Positions 13,245-25,387 are shown, numbered from the stretch's first letter. The stretch is 64,000 bases of DNA from Trichoplax sp. H2 (GCA_003344405.1 NOWV01000166.1:1-64000); one strand, 5' to 3'. A program made the numbers and translations. Notes: generated from the letters alone by a model not told the origin.

Positions 13245-14770
13245 TTATGAGGCCATTTCCGCTCGAGAGTTGTCTCTTGGTGTTTCTCCATCATTTGATT
13301 TATCGATAGTGTAGTTGTCATCATTTTGTCTCTGTACTTTTGCATTTAAGATAGCAGTGCTAAATAAGCGGCAATATAATTCCAAGGAAGATAAGCTATC
13401 ATCATTACCAGCAATCGGATAGGTGATAAGATTAGGATTACAATCAGTATCGACAATTCCAATACTTGGTATATTAGCCTGTGCAGATTCTCTTATTGCA
13501 TCCATGTTGTATGGGACACTTAAAAAGATTATTAAATCAGGTAAACGAGGTACTGGTAGTAGTTTATGAGCGTTCGTCAGAATACCACCTCGCCATCTTT
13601 GTATAACGAAAAACTCTTGACATTCTCGTGCTGTCCTTTGTACAAGGTGTTGAAACTGCAAGTAGAATAAAATTGAATTTAATAACATTACTCATTCAAT
13701 TTCAACAAAAATCGATGCGAACACGAAGCAGTTGCAACATTTGTATCTTTACTCGTGTACAAATTGTACAGTATAATAGCTGTCGACAGTAATATTGGTA
13801 TAGAAGCCAGCATAAACATTGCGTAAAGTATTTTAGCATGGTTTGACAGCGAAAAAAAGTGTCAAGACTTTATCAACGTTTTTTTACATTCGTAAGGAAA
13901 GTGGAATAGTTTATAGTATTGGTGTGCATGAGAATCATTTATTTCATCGTGAGCGTTATTTTTCTTTACCTGAGGACGACAACAAACGAATAATATCACA
14001 CCTTTGCGATATGCAATATGACTTGTTACATTTAAGGCCAGAAAAAGATGACGATCAGTCTCGTTTAAGTCGATAATATGATTGCCATGTCTATCACCGT
14101 AGATGTATCGCTTCATTAATGGATTCCAAACTCCAGTTTTATGGCCTAAATGTACGCCGGCGTCGAATAACGATTTGATACTGTAAAGCTGACGTACATC
14201 AAAAAAATCTTTGTGGGCTAGTGGATTGATACCTATAACAATAGATATAGATGAGAAGAAATATATAAGAATATGAACCGATATCATTATTAACTATTAC
14301 CAATTTCTATTCTCGACTGTCACAACTACAAGGCTGATTTGCAGAAGAGAATGTACGTATGCCCACACGCTTACACGTTAACAGTTAACAACTTCACTAC
14401 GTATTATTACAGCTACACATGTTACAGCTAGAGCTCAACAATCCCTTATTACTACAAACTACTGACGAATAGTCATAAAAGAAATAAAATGATTACGATA
14501 AGATTCTGGAGGAGAAAGTCCCTGACGATGTCAGAATCCATTTTTGCAAGCATCAAGGCAAATGAAGTTACCTGAGGGCTTACTTTCTGCCTTATCCAGT
14601 TTCCATGTAGTAGTAGAAAAGAGACATGATTGCCTATATAGCGTATTTCTACATGTCCACTGATTAGAATGGCAAACAAATGAGTTCCATTTCTGCAGCA
14701 CTTGTCTAATCTTGGTACTCTTGTGCAACGCCATGATTCTATTTACTCTATACCATTTAGAGGACCTCAA
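13245..14770 (-). CDS. MRPS2: mitochondrial small-subunit ribosomal protein uS2m, 3 exons
   Basis: The mitochondrial homologue of bacterial ribosomal protein S2, a structural component of the mitoribosome small subunit. Exons in transcript order: 14770-14572, 14232-13970, 13655-13245; phases agree, giving 290 residues. An internal Met at 14734 would give 278. The N-terminus is basic with hydroxyl residues and few acids, consistent with a mitochondrial targeting peptide. uS2 hallmarks follow: GVHLGHKTGVWNP, YRKGVILFV, RWRGGILTN, PDLIIFLSV, and the IGIVDTDCNPNLITYPIAGNDD region. The last ~30 residues are polar and probably a lineage-specific tail. The gene faces MPDU1 across a region containing a 12-bp satellite and a gap; which Met is used depends on that unresolved promoter side. 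Confidence 0.93.
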
Positions 14771-14846
14771 TTTCCTTCAACTTTATGCAAGCAACAGCAT
14801 GGCTTACGCTGCGGCCAACGTGATCAAGGGGCAGCACACACTACAG

Positions 14847-15182
14847 ACCCTCATAGAGACCCTTATGGAGACCCTTATAGAGACCCTTATAGAGACCCTT
14901 ATAGAGACCCTTATAGAGACCCTTATAGAGATCCTTATAGAGACCCTTATAGAGACCCTTATAGAGACCCTTATAGAGACCCTTATAGAGACCCTNNNNN
15001 NNNNNNNNNNNNNNNGGGCAGCACACACTACAGACCCTCATAGAGACCCTTATGGAGACCCTTATAGAGACCCTTATAGAGACCCTTATAGAGACCCTTA
15101 TAGAGACCCTTATAGAGACCCTTATAGAGACCCTTATAGAGACCCTTATAGAGACCCTTATAGAGACCCTTATAGAGACCCT
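14847..15182. repeat. 12-bp tandem satellite, unit TATAGAGACCCT
   Basis: About twelve copies precede the gap (14847-14995) and about twelve follow it (15034-15182). The first unit on each side starts CTCATAGAGACC and the second has TATGGAGACC. The unit length is a multiple of three, so several frames stay open and mimic proteins of PYRD, LIET or RVSI repeats; these are not genes. At the 3' end the last unit continues into AGAGACCCTACGAGGGTCTCT split by three bases, a short perfect inverted repeat. Confidence 0.95.
14996..15015. other. assembly gap (20 N) inside the satellite
   Basis: Sequence to the right of the gap restarts with GGGCAGCACACACTACAGAC, already present at 14829, followed by the same variant units. 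The two contig ends therefore overlap and may represent one array. Confidence 0.97.
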
Positions 15183-15686
15183 ACGAGGGTCTCTAGCACA
15201 CACTGCGCAGTACTGTACTGCACGGCTTGACAGTTGACACCCATCATACTACAGTGTACAGTAGGTACAGTACAAGACAGAGGGCTGTACGGTACACTGT
15301 ACACTGTAGCCGATAGTACCAGTACAGTACCAGTATAGTACTAGTACGGTACTAGTAATCAGGATCACGTGGGCCAACCGATATGGTACTAGACGTTTGT
15401 ATGGACAGTAGTATCTACCCTAGTGGAACACCTGGTAACGCGAACTCTGACTGTGATAGTGATCAAGTGCAAGTAAAAGCGAGTGTTGGACGAGCAATAA
15501 ATTCGCAAATTTCAAATCTCTCAAGCGAGCGACTTTAGATCTCAATCCTGCCAATTAATCTTGCTCATCCTACTGCAATTGATCTCATAAGAAGCAATAT
15601 CTTTATTCTTGTGAATCTGCTCGCATAGACTGTCTATCTTGAAGTACTACAGTATAGTTTGTATTAACAACAAGACGAAGAGCAAA

Positions 15687-16415
15687 ATGGAGGCAATCTT
15701 TCATACTTTTGTCACTTCTTATTTTCTCAGCGAAGAATGTTATAAAGATCTTTTAATCAATTGGAATATAACCAATATTAGCTGTCTTAAGATGCTAATT
15801 AGTAAATCTTTAGGTTTTGCTATTGTAGTTGGGGCTGCTGTTGTAAAATTTCCTCAAATTATCAAGGTCTATCGTGCTGGTAGTGTTGAGGGTTTATCAC
15901 TGCCGTCGTTGATCATGGAGTTGCTTGCAGTAGTGGTTAACGTGGCGTATAATGTTGTCAAAGGATTTCCTTTTAGTACATGGGGTGAAGGAGCCTTTCT
16001 TATGATTCAAACATCGATTCAAACTATGCAAATTTTATATTACCGCAAGCAACGTATACCTTTCTACTTGTTTCTACCTGTTCTTGCAGCTTTCTCCTAC
16101 TTCTTAATCTCTGATTATTGTGGGCTTCCCTTGCTTAGCAAGTTAACCTGGGCATCGATGCCAACTATTGCTGCTAGTAAGCTAACGCAAATAGGCACTA
16201 ACATTTATCATGGCTCTACTGGGCAGCTTTCGATGGTTACCATAGTTTTAATATTTGGTGGCTCCTTGGGCAGAGTATTTACAACTATTCAAGAAACAGC
16301 CGATCCCATCTTATTGACAACTTACATAGTGACATCTTCCTTAAATGGTGTCCTAGTAATGCAAATTATCTATTACTTTAATAATGTAATTGATAAAACT
16401 AAGAAGAAATTGTAG
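15687..16415 (+). CDS. MPDU1: mannose-P-dolichol utilization defect 1 protein, PQ-loop membrane protein, intronless, 242 aa
   Basis: An ER multi-pass membrane protein required for use of dolichol-phosphate-mannose and -glucose in N-glycan, GPI-anchor and mannosylation pathways. The reading frame is a single exon. The ATG at 15687 aligns with the human N-terminus; an in-frame ATG at 15639 would add 16 residues not seen in the family. Recognisable blocks are SEECYKDLL, a PQ-loop core KFPQIIKVYRAGSVEGLS (P56-Q57), FPFSTWGE, HGSTGQLS, and the signature FGGSLGRVFTTIQETADPI. Hydrophobic stretches fit about seven membrane spans, and the C-terminus KTKKKL is basic as in other members. It lacks introns although its neighbours are intron-dense. 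A likely poly(A) signal AATAAA lies near 16708. Confidence 0.95.
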   Translation: MEAIFHTFVTSYFLSEECYKDLLINWNITNISCLKMLISKSLGFAIVVGAAVVKFPQIIKVYRAGSVEGLSLPSLIMELLAVVVNVAYNVVKGFPFSTWGEGAFLMIQTSIQTMQILYYRKQRIPFYLFLPVLAAFSYFLISDYCGLPLLSKLTWASMPTIAASKLTQIGTNIYHGSTGQLSMVTIVLIFGGSLGRVFTTIQETADPILLTTYIVTSSLNGVLVMQIIYYFNNVIDKTKKKL

Positions 16416-18005
16416 ATTTGTAATGTGATACCGCTATATTGAGCTAAATCTAACCATATTGCCAAGCACGAGTTGATGATGACATTATTTAAACTACTAT
16501 CTTTGTCAGCACTCGGTAATATGCAATAGGACCTCTTAACTTAAAAGTGTAATACTCGTTGTTTTGAAGGATTGATTGATTGATTGTTGTCGAATGGATT
16601 TCTGATTAGGATCAGATTAGCACTTGCAATTTCATATCAAGTTATCGTAGGTCCCACAAAGAAAGGCAATCGACTTGAAATTTTGAAGTATTTTATCATT
16701 TACATTCAATAAAAGCGTCACAAAATAAACTGTAAGGAATATTTACGTATAGTTAATATAAATGGACTTTGTGTACAGTACACTGTATAGTGTATAGTGT
16801 GCACTATGGAAGAAAAGAAATGAACGAATAAGATGATCCCTGTCTGTGGATATTAATTTACTTGAGTTTATCAACCTGCTCTTTTAATTCTATTGCATTA
16901 ACATCACATTATAGAAGCTGTAAATATTAAATTGCTTGAGTTTATCAACTTGTTAAGCTATTTTAATTGTATTGTATCAACATCGCATTATAGAAGTTTA
17001 CAGCGAATTGTCTTGAGTACGCAGTATTAGCTAGCACAGTGTCATTTTGCCTCTAGCTATTTCAATATTGAGAACATTTTTAATACTTAATTTGCGCTAC
17101 TCTGAGGCATCCTAATGACGATGATCGTTTCGCTTCACTATTCCCTAGAAATTTTCAAGATTACCAGTATTGCTTTTAAAAAGGCCAGCTATATCATGGA
17201 TATATACTGTAGTACTGTATGTGTTAATGACTCGCTCATAAGTAGAACTAGCGCTTTGGTTGCTGTAATTAATTTTGAGTGCTTTCTGAAACGCCTTACG
17301 TATTTCGCAAGTTCTGTATATATATCGTCTAGATATAGCGGGTACACAGACAGAATTCATGTGCATATAGTATCATACTCTAGTAACAGAGAAGTAGCAC
17401 AAGCAGTAAGGGTCTCTAGAGAGCACTAATGATGATAGCTCAAATATTGACATCATGCTTTTTTCATTACCATCGGTAGCCTCCATTCCTCTTGTTCTTT
17501 GCTAAGCTGCATCGACATCATCTAGCAAAATTTTGTCTAGGCACACAGACACAATTTATCTGCATGCAGCATCATATACTAGCAACAGAGAGACAGTATA
17601 AGTAGTGTATTGAGAGGCCTAATGATGACAGAGCAAATCCTTTCTCCAATATTGACACCACACGTTTTATTTCTTGGTAGTGCCTTGTTTCCTTATTGGA
17701 GGCCAGCTCTTGGACTGTAAAATCGACTTCAAATCGTTATTTCGTTCCTGCTGTTCCTCGTCGATATATATATATATATACTCTACTCTACCGAGTCATA
17801 TCTAGTAGGGTACTGTACCGTGTCCTGTAGTACCGTCCATAGTAGTCATACATTGATATATTACGCTACAAAAGAACTGTACAAGCAGACGAAAGCGAGA
17901 GCAGCTACCTGAAGCAATGCCCACCGCATCGCAGTAAGATACTAATCTATTGCAGAGAAATTATCATTACTTTAGCCATTTCTACCATTGATGCATTAAC
18001 AATCG
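16416..18005. other. intergenic with diverged direct repeats
   Basis: No gene recognised. It contains a direct repeat at 16851-16918 and 16925-16996 (shared CTTGAGTTTATCAAC and CATTATAGAAG), a diverged direct repeat at about 17330-17450 and 17535-17655 (shared ACACAGACA, AATTTATCTGCAT-like and CTAATGATGA blocks), and a short TA microsatellite near 17765. Open frames of 73-104 codons at 17115-17429 overlap each other on opposite strands and are not supported. Confidence 0.5.
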
Positions 18006-20276
18006 ATGGACGAATTTCAAAAGCAAAAAAATCGGTGCTTATCATCGACAGACAACAGTATCAAAGGTAGTATCGATGCAAAGATTTTATCTTTAGTCCA
18101 GCTAATCAATGAAAACAAGGATTACTTTACAACTAGCTCCTGCTCTGGCAGAATAATGATATTCCGAAAGGTAAATGTTACAATGTTGAAACTGACTAGG
18201 TGGCAATACAAGTACTCAGTTTTTCAGCTCTATGATAAATCATTGTATTGCAGTTGTCATTAACTTTGATAGCTATCGCTTGTAATCGAGGTCAATAGTA
18301 TACCTCTGTGTCAGCGAATATTACTGTACTGTCATGGTTTACATTTTACAACCTCTGCCTTCCTATAAATCCCTTACGATATATTATTCGTAAAATCAAA
18401 ATGAATGCATTTTATGCAATATTTTACGGTAATCATGTATGCAAGTCATACTAGAAGAAGAGTGCATTAGAAGTATGATGTTCTAAGAGGTCAATGTTGA
18501 ACTACGTATGCTAACAAGGAAATGAAAATAATTATTATTATTAATATCAATCGAAAAATATATAGGTTAATCAGTTGAAAAGCAAGAACTGCGAAAGTTT
18601 ATTCGTCACGCATGACAGTATTACTGAGGATGATGTGGTATGCATGAATAATTTAATGTTGTAGTACTGTACAGAACTTCTATTAATTATTCGTACAATT
18701 CATGACTGCAATATTATTCAATAATCTATAAATTCATTATCGTCCACATATTAAATGCAGATACATGCATTGATAAAATGAATCTACAACACAATCAATG
18801 ATATGCACTGCACTGTATTTGGCCTATAGACAGTAGTATTGAAATTTCTTCACTGAAATAAAATTTTCTCTTTATTGGGTAATATCAATTCAGAATTACC
18901 AAACTAAGCAGTATTGTATTTCTGCTTCCTTCAGAATTTCTTACTCAATGGTCAGATTGAAGATAGTGTAATCTTTAAATTTGAGCCGTTTGTCCTTCAT
19001 GTTCAATGCAGAACTATGAATCACGCTCGTTTACTGGTAAGAACGATGATTCTTAGTATTTCTAGTTTTTTTCAGCCAGTTTCAATAGAACTGATAATGT
19101 TGGTCCTTACTAAACATTTTCTTGCAGTTTTATACCAGCATTTAAAGCTATACCGCATTCTTTTCACTATTTAATTGCTATTTCAATTATAATAGCTAAA
19201 GGCAGCCTTGACCTCAGGATTTCGAAATTCTGGCATCGTTTTGGGTAAAAAAGAACGCTTAATAGTGGTAATTTAAAGTCCGAACTTCTATATTGTTGTC
19301 ATTTTGTGACCGAAATTTTATTTTATCTTAGCATAATTTATAGTCATTAATAATTATTTACCAGATACGTAGTAAATCTATTGTTCATTTAATTAGGCTG
19401 TTCGTAGCACTCAAACCCTAGAAGTACCATTGACAAATCAAGGCGCTATGCTAATATCACAAGATGTAAGTGATAGTAAGATGAAGTAGCACCGCTTATT
19501 TATAAACTTCAACTACGATGATAGATCTTTTCACGTGGTATACGAAAGACAGTTTTCAATTGAAAGTGTTTTCACATTTAAATCTACTTTGCATTATACA
19601 GTACCTATATTTTCTACTACAAGTAGCCAACGAAAAAATGGATGATAATGATTTAAGGATTCGAAAGTAAATCAACTTTTTACACCTTACGAAAATGTAC
19701 TGCTTTCTTACTATTACTATAGTTTTAAGCTAATATACTTGCCTTGACTCCACTCAAATAATGCACATAGGTTCGAAGTTAGCTTCCATTCTACGACGTT
19801 ATCAGAAGGTTGGGTTTGTGCAATACTGTATAAGATTTTAAGATAAGGGTTAGCGTACGAGTATTACACAACCTGTATATAGGACAGCCAGTACAGCCTT
19901 AGATACAATGTAAGTTCTAAAATCCTTCAGAAGGAGATTTAACGTGCTTTATATCCCTATTTTATCTAGAAACGAAATGTAAGAAATCAAAATCAAGTAC
20001 TCGACGAAGCCAAAAGGATTCACTACAATCGGTCTGCTACTGCACTTGTCTATATCCCATGTATTATACTGTTTTAGTTATCGTCAGGAATTAGTAAAGA
20101 AAATAGAATACTTTTCATAGTAGCCATATAAATTACTATTTGTTATTAAATAAAATACCTTATGTTACAACTTTGCTTTAATTAAGGTATCAACTGCTCA
20201 AGCGTCTACGAAAAATTGTAGTTATGAGGATGGCCTACTTAATTTTTCCGATCTATTTAAAGAATCTGATTTTTAG
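18006..20276 (+). CDS. TYW3: tRNA wybutosine-synthesizing protein 3, 9 exons (last three tentative), 244 aa
   Basis: A SAM-dependent methyltransferase-type enzyme of the wybutosine pathway that modifies the guanosine at position 37 of tRNA-Phe. Firm exons: 18006-18170, 18566-18637, 18935-19036, 19196-19267, 19397-19465, 19602-19666. They carry the family motifs FTTSSCSGRI (Cys46), FKFEPFVLHVQCR, SGFRNSGI and VRSTQTLEVPL, then LLQVANEKM. Tentative exons: 19771-19808, 19970-20031 (basic, KKSKSSTRRSQK) and 20187-20276, whose end YEDGLLNFSDLFKESDF resembles the acidic C-terminus of human TYW3. Phases agree throughout, and the total is close to the 259-aa human protein. The weak points are the donor GTCTGC after 20031 and the AAG acceptor before 20187; reading exon 6 straight on instead gives a stop at 19668-19670, which would lose the C-terminus. 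The start ATG matches the human start in alignment. Confidence 0.85.
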
Positions 20277-23200
20277 TTTTATTTTGAACACCTGAAAGTT
20301 CCAAGTTATTTAAGGGAAACTGTGGTACCATTGAATTTTGTATAAACTAATGTCGAGATGATGGTATCACTGATAAAATTTCAAAATTTGATTACCGTAG
20401 CATGGTGAAGAGAATACGGCGCTTATGTTTATAATTACCACTGTAATCTGAATATCTACTCTAAGATTGTAATAGAACTTAAAGTTAGACCTATAAATCT
20501 TGAATAATAGCTTACTCTGTAGTTTTCTATCTTCTTAGGTGCTCTACAGTAGAATGAGTACAGTATGCAACTATATATATTACTGTATGTAATTACGTTC
20601 TTAACTTTATTAAGAAGAAATTCATCTCATAATGGTATCCCACGTTACTGCAGAAGACACCTTGGATGGAACTTGCGTTACTTTAAAGGTGTCGGCAGTT
20701 CGGTGCCTGTTATACGTTAAATGGGACGCAGGAAACGTAATTAATATACATTATGTAAATATGGTCAATCGTGCCCACAAAGCATTCGACTTTATCATGT
20801 AGGCTATATTTAATACTAAAGAGCATATTCCACAAATAAGTTCAATCTAGAATTAAGCATTTAAGTTAAGTAATATTTTAAAATGCATAAAATTATATGC
20901 TATGGTAATCTAAATATTGATTATCGTCCATCTAAAAAGAAATTTAAATCCTACATAATGATCCACGTACATGAATTAGTATGCAGCTTATTGCATATCA
21001 TATCGGTTGTTCAATAAAATAAGTTACTATCGTAACGCGACTTATTACACACTGGTCTATGTTGCTAAATGAGAACCTTACTAAAACCTGCAGGATACTG
21101 CCAGAGACCGTAATTTTAATAATTTAAAATAATTAATAAGCTTCAAACACATATTTAGATAGGATAATTTCTCACACCCTTTACTAGCGCTTTTGCTTGT
21201 AGGATTCACTTAATTACCACAGGTATTATAGGAGCTCAAAATCAATAGCGCATTACAGAAGGTTTAATATAATATTAGAAACTTCGTTACACTATTTAAA
21301 GTAATCTTCTAACAATTGCACTCTTGTTTGCTAGCAGTGTACTACTATTTACTATATCGCCTTCATTCCTAGGATATCCCTAAAATTTGTGTCATGCCAT
21401 TAAATAGATTACCCTAAACAAAGCAACAGACCTTTGGATCAAATTTGCAAAACGAGACATAATGAAAACATACAAATTATTAGCAGACACTTATTCAGCA
21501 GGGGTACTAAACTACTGAATTATTGCATGATGAAAATTTTGCGATAACACCCAGACTGTCAAGACTAGACGCCTAAACAAACTAATTTTAGTCCTATGTC
21601 GTTGCACTTTTCTTCTCTTTATATGTATAGACTTAGATATTAATAGCACCCTTTAGTTGTTTTTAATTGAAACCACACGCGTGTTTTAAAAATTGTTCTT
21701 AGATTGTATTAACCATTTACAGAGTCACCATCACGTAAAAGACATTTTTTTGCATCGGTGCATACCTGGCCTTATGTACGGGTGTACGCAAAGATGATAT
21801 CGAAATACAACCAACTAATTTATGCAGGATTACGACAATAACTAATAACAGAGGGGACAAATTGCTATTATTGTACTTTGACCTGAACTAGTTGTAATAA
21901 AAATCATAGCTATACTCTCAATAAGATATTTCAATAAAATTTGCTACGGTTGTCGTAAATATTATGTTTAAATTTATGGATAATTTACAAGCATTAAATT
22001 CATCATAATAATTACTGTATATTGATTCTGGGTTTACAGTGTACGTACGTTGACATTCCGTATTGAAATTCAAGTGAGAACATTGAAAGAAGCCACACAA
22101 TGTTTTATGGATATGAAGCACGTCGAAGGTATAAGCTTCTAATAAGCCAGTATTCTCAATTTTTAATTAAAGTGTAAATATGTTCTTAAGCAGGAAATTT
22201 CAAGTATTATAAGCAATTTTTACAAAATTAAAACTTCAGTTAAAAAAAACGTCAAAGTTGGCAAGAAATATTTTTTTTTAGCATGTATCCCTCGTTATCA
22301 CAAACGCTGTACTATTTGTGTGTCATATATTAGGCTACCAATAGATTGTTTTATTTATTCAGCGTATTACATATGTATGAGATAGCGAAGATGCATACGT
22401 ATTAAGATTACTTGATAAATAAATACCGTAAGTGATGTAGGGCTTATTATCAGAGCATGCAGACATACGATAACTCCCCATGGCGGAATTAGTATGAATA
22501 GGGTCGGAAAGTGTTTATTTCTGCAGTTAACTAATGCTGTTTAATTAATGTATTAATTAAATGTTTAGTTCATTCAGTATATTTACAAATTTGTAAAATT
22601 AATTATTAAACCTTCAGCAATTTAAAATATTTTTGAATAATCAAAGCTCGGAATAGCCTATTTAAGACGGTATGTAGGCACATTTTAACCATAAGGAATA
22701 ATTCATGATTGCAAGATAATTAAGTTCAATGAGTTCAGCAAAGAAAATTCTGAAAAATAAGGTCAAAACTTGATGATTGCATTAAAATCCTAACGCTCAA
22801 TAAATATCATCGTGAATTTAAGTCATCAAGATTATAGAGTAACAATAACCTAACATATTAGTGTTTCAGATTTCACGGATGTAATGTTTATTATGTGATA
22901 TACTCGTACGGTAGTTATTATTGGGTAAAATTAGGTGATAATCGCGTGTCGTGTAATTCTTGAGAATTCACAAAATAAAGAGAGAACATTGACTTATCGA
23001 TTTTGAGTACGAGATATAACGGTTACGTATACCGTAATTTTAAATTCCATGCTAACAATGATGTATCGATATATTCTATAGGACTGTATGAGTGTAGCAC
23101 TTGAGCCTTTCTACTCTTAAATCTAAGGCGATAAAATATTGCTGATGCATAATCACAATAAATAGATATCCTAGTAGTTATTATACATACAATAATCCCT

Positions 23201-24778
23201 TTAAAACTATGCATTGAACGGTGAATGCTCGCGAATAATGAAACCAAATTAACAAATAACGGAGGAACAATATTCCGACTTGATTCGGTTTGTAGCATAT
23301 TTCATAGCCTTTTCAGCAATGTCAATACATATATATGTATACATATATATTCACTCTTATCTTCCTATTTCGCGAGAGAATACACAATCCTTATTGCACA
23401 GATCGCTTCTATTCAGTGCTAATAATAAGCAGTTTAATACAAATCAACAAATATTATGAATAGGTTTTGAAAAGGTGATAGACTTCGAAAATTTCAAGTT
23501 CTTAAAAGAAGACTAAAACTTAGTCAATAAACTATGAATAACTCAATCCATTCATTACTTCGGCCTATTTTACCATAGCGTAATAAAGACGGATGTATAA
23601 TACTTATGCAAAAAAGTGATCATACTACAAGAATATATCAATCGAGTACCCTGCTACTGATATAAACGATCTTTAGATAATTAGGATGGAATGATGCTGA
23701 AAGACACTCACCAATATAGCTCCATAGTACAAACTATACTATGTGGCAATTGCACAAGTATTATTAGCATTTCCCTGTATCAATTATAACGTCACTAATT
23801 AATGTAGAAAATAGAGGGTTAGCCGCCTAGGTACACTTGCGAGCATCTGGGCTAGATTTGAACTGTGCAAAGATCTTCTCATCAGCGATGTATCGGTATC
23901 TCAGCTGATAAATTACAACTTGGATGATCACGATTTCATTACCATGGCAGAAATACGAAATCAAGTTATTTTTCCCAGTAAGAGATACTGGTCAATAATT
24001 GCTACCGACCATATTTCGCTATCTTAATTAAAGATTAGGCTCCTATCATGTACGCGTAAATACAGCATTACATCACAAGTTCGGACTCAAATATTTCTGC
24101 ATATTTAGAAAAAGTAGACTATTAACATGATCTATGGCAATATACTGTACATAAATATTTATAATTATCATTATACAAAATCACAGGTATACTGGTAGAT
24201 ATAATTAAGATTTTTCAGTAATGTCAATCAATCGAGCAAGTCCTCGATGCATTTACAATACATAGATAAAATGCAAGATATCACAGTTATGTATTGATAA
24301 TTTGAGTATAGCAAAAATACAGTGCAGTGATGATCACTTGGAGTCTTCCTTTGGGATTTTAATTGTTATCTATCTCCATTTGATGTTCTTTAACTAGTTG
24401 ATTTCCCTTTTGTAAAGATTTATTACTACTTGATCCTACTACAAATAGAAAAGCAAAATTCCAATTTAATTGAGGTATCCATAACATGAGCGCAGAAGCA
24501 TAAAAATACTTTAAATTTCCTTATCCTAGCTTATTACTAGTAGTACATCATTCCTGTCGCTGCATCTTAACTTAAGTTCAGCAAAAGGTGATTACGTGTA
24601 GGATTACATAATACATAATACAGGTGGTAAGAATTCGACAAAATTTAACTATGTACTATTAGAATATTTACTTATAACTACAACAAAATAACTTACTGCA
24701 TCCAACAAATAACGTACTAGACGAAGTTATACGGTACCTAAAGTACCTCACAATGTAGTAGACATTAATGCCTAGGAA
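20277..24778. other. long intergenic region, TYW3 to C11orf98-like gene
   Basis: 4.5 kb, mostly very AT-rich and featureless. Two GC-richer islands stand out: a 57-codon open frame at 20632-20802 (+), and a region at 23815-24027 open on both strands. Neither gives a protein I recognise. No RNA gene was identified. Confidence 0.4.
23815..24027. other. GC-richer island open on both strands; exon or SINE remnant
   Basis: Plus strand: 70 sense codons from 23815 to a stop at 24025-24027, without an early ATG. Minus strand: 54 sense codons from 23991 to a stop at 23827. On the minus strand CAGCTGAGATACC and, some 40 bases on, GTTCAAATCTA resemble polymerase III A and B boxes, as in tRNA-derived SINEs. 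No cloverleaf can be folded with confidence. No protein family recognised. Confidence 0.25.
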
Positions 24779-25387
24779 TTATACTGTAATACGTTGGATA
24801 CCTTCTATGTCCATTTGTGATTTCGCTAGTTCAACTTTAGCTAGGCGCTTTCGATACAGTCTTAACTTCTTTCCGGATAGAACAATATTGGCATTAGGAT
24901 TACTTCTGTAAAATTTCCATTAATATGGAAACATAAGTTTAACATACGTATGACGGGGTTCGATTATGAGTTCATGGCTGATGTTAATTTACAATACAGC
25001 ATAGAGAATAGAGGAACATACGAGCATCAGAAGGTTTTACATGCTAATGTGCTATCACCTGTTCTGCTTTGCAACATCAAGGCTTGAATTCATAGTAGCA
25101 GCACGATTAGAAGGATCCCGTGTAGTTTTTTTCAGGTTTTTATAATGAGTTTTATGACTTTGGCGCTTCCTTACAGCTTTCTTGTCTTTTTTCTTCTGCA
25201 AATACGAAATGAAACAAGATTATCTGCGTTCATATAGGGGACTCAGCAAGCTACAGTAGTACTGTACTGTGGTTACGCATACACCTGCTACACGTACTAT
25301 AGTCTTATTATTAACCTAATCACAATTTTATTTTAATCGATAAATGATTGAATAATCTTGTTGTACCGCACTTACATTGTAACCCAT
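24779..25387 (-). CDS. C11orf98: small basic C11orf98-like protein, 3 exons, 91 aa
   Basis: Exons in transcript order: 25387-25376 (only MGYN), 25195-25059, 24905-24779. Phases 0 and 2 agree, and borders are GTAAGT/CAG and GTGATA/CAG. The product is very basic, rich in K and R, with no membrane segment. Its C-terminal third carries ANIVLSGKKLRLYRKRL, which matches the most conserved block of human C11orf98 (ANITLSGKKRRKLL in my recollection). The basic composition suggests a nucleolar or ribosome-biogenesis role, but the family is uncharacterised and that is inference. The first coding exon is only four codons, so ORF searches miss this gene. It is head-to-head with CDC26, 379 bp between start codons. 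Confidence 0.72.

Larger units (their letters stand above)
14771..15686. promoter_or_regulatory. shared upstream region of MRPS2 (-) and MPDU1 (+)
   Basis: The two genes are head-to-head with about 0.9 kb between start codons. A 12-bp satellite (14847-15182, interrupted by a 20-N gap) fills the MRPS2-proximal half. A GTAC-rich palindromic stretch (about 15230-15360) and unique sequence lie on the MPDU1 side. Bidirectional promoter function is inferred from geometry only. Confidence 0.4.

Noticed and set aside
13843-14076. 77-codon plus frame opposite MRPS2
   Set aside because: It lies antisense over MRPS2 exon 2, which is clearly coding on the minus strand.
14702-15237. Open frames on both strands encoding PYRD, LIET, RVSI or GLYK repeats
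   Set aside because: They arise only because the 12-bp satellite is a multiple of three and lacks stops; several contain gap bases.
19765-19785. GGTTCGAA as a possible tRNA B box
   Set aside because: No A box or cloverleaf around it, and the position fits a TYW3 exon start.
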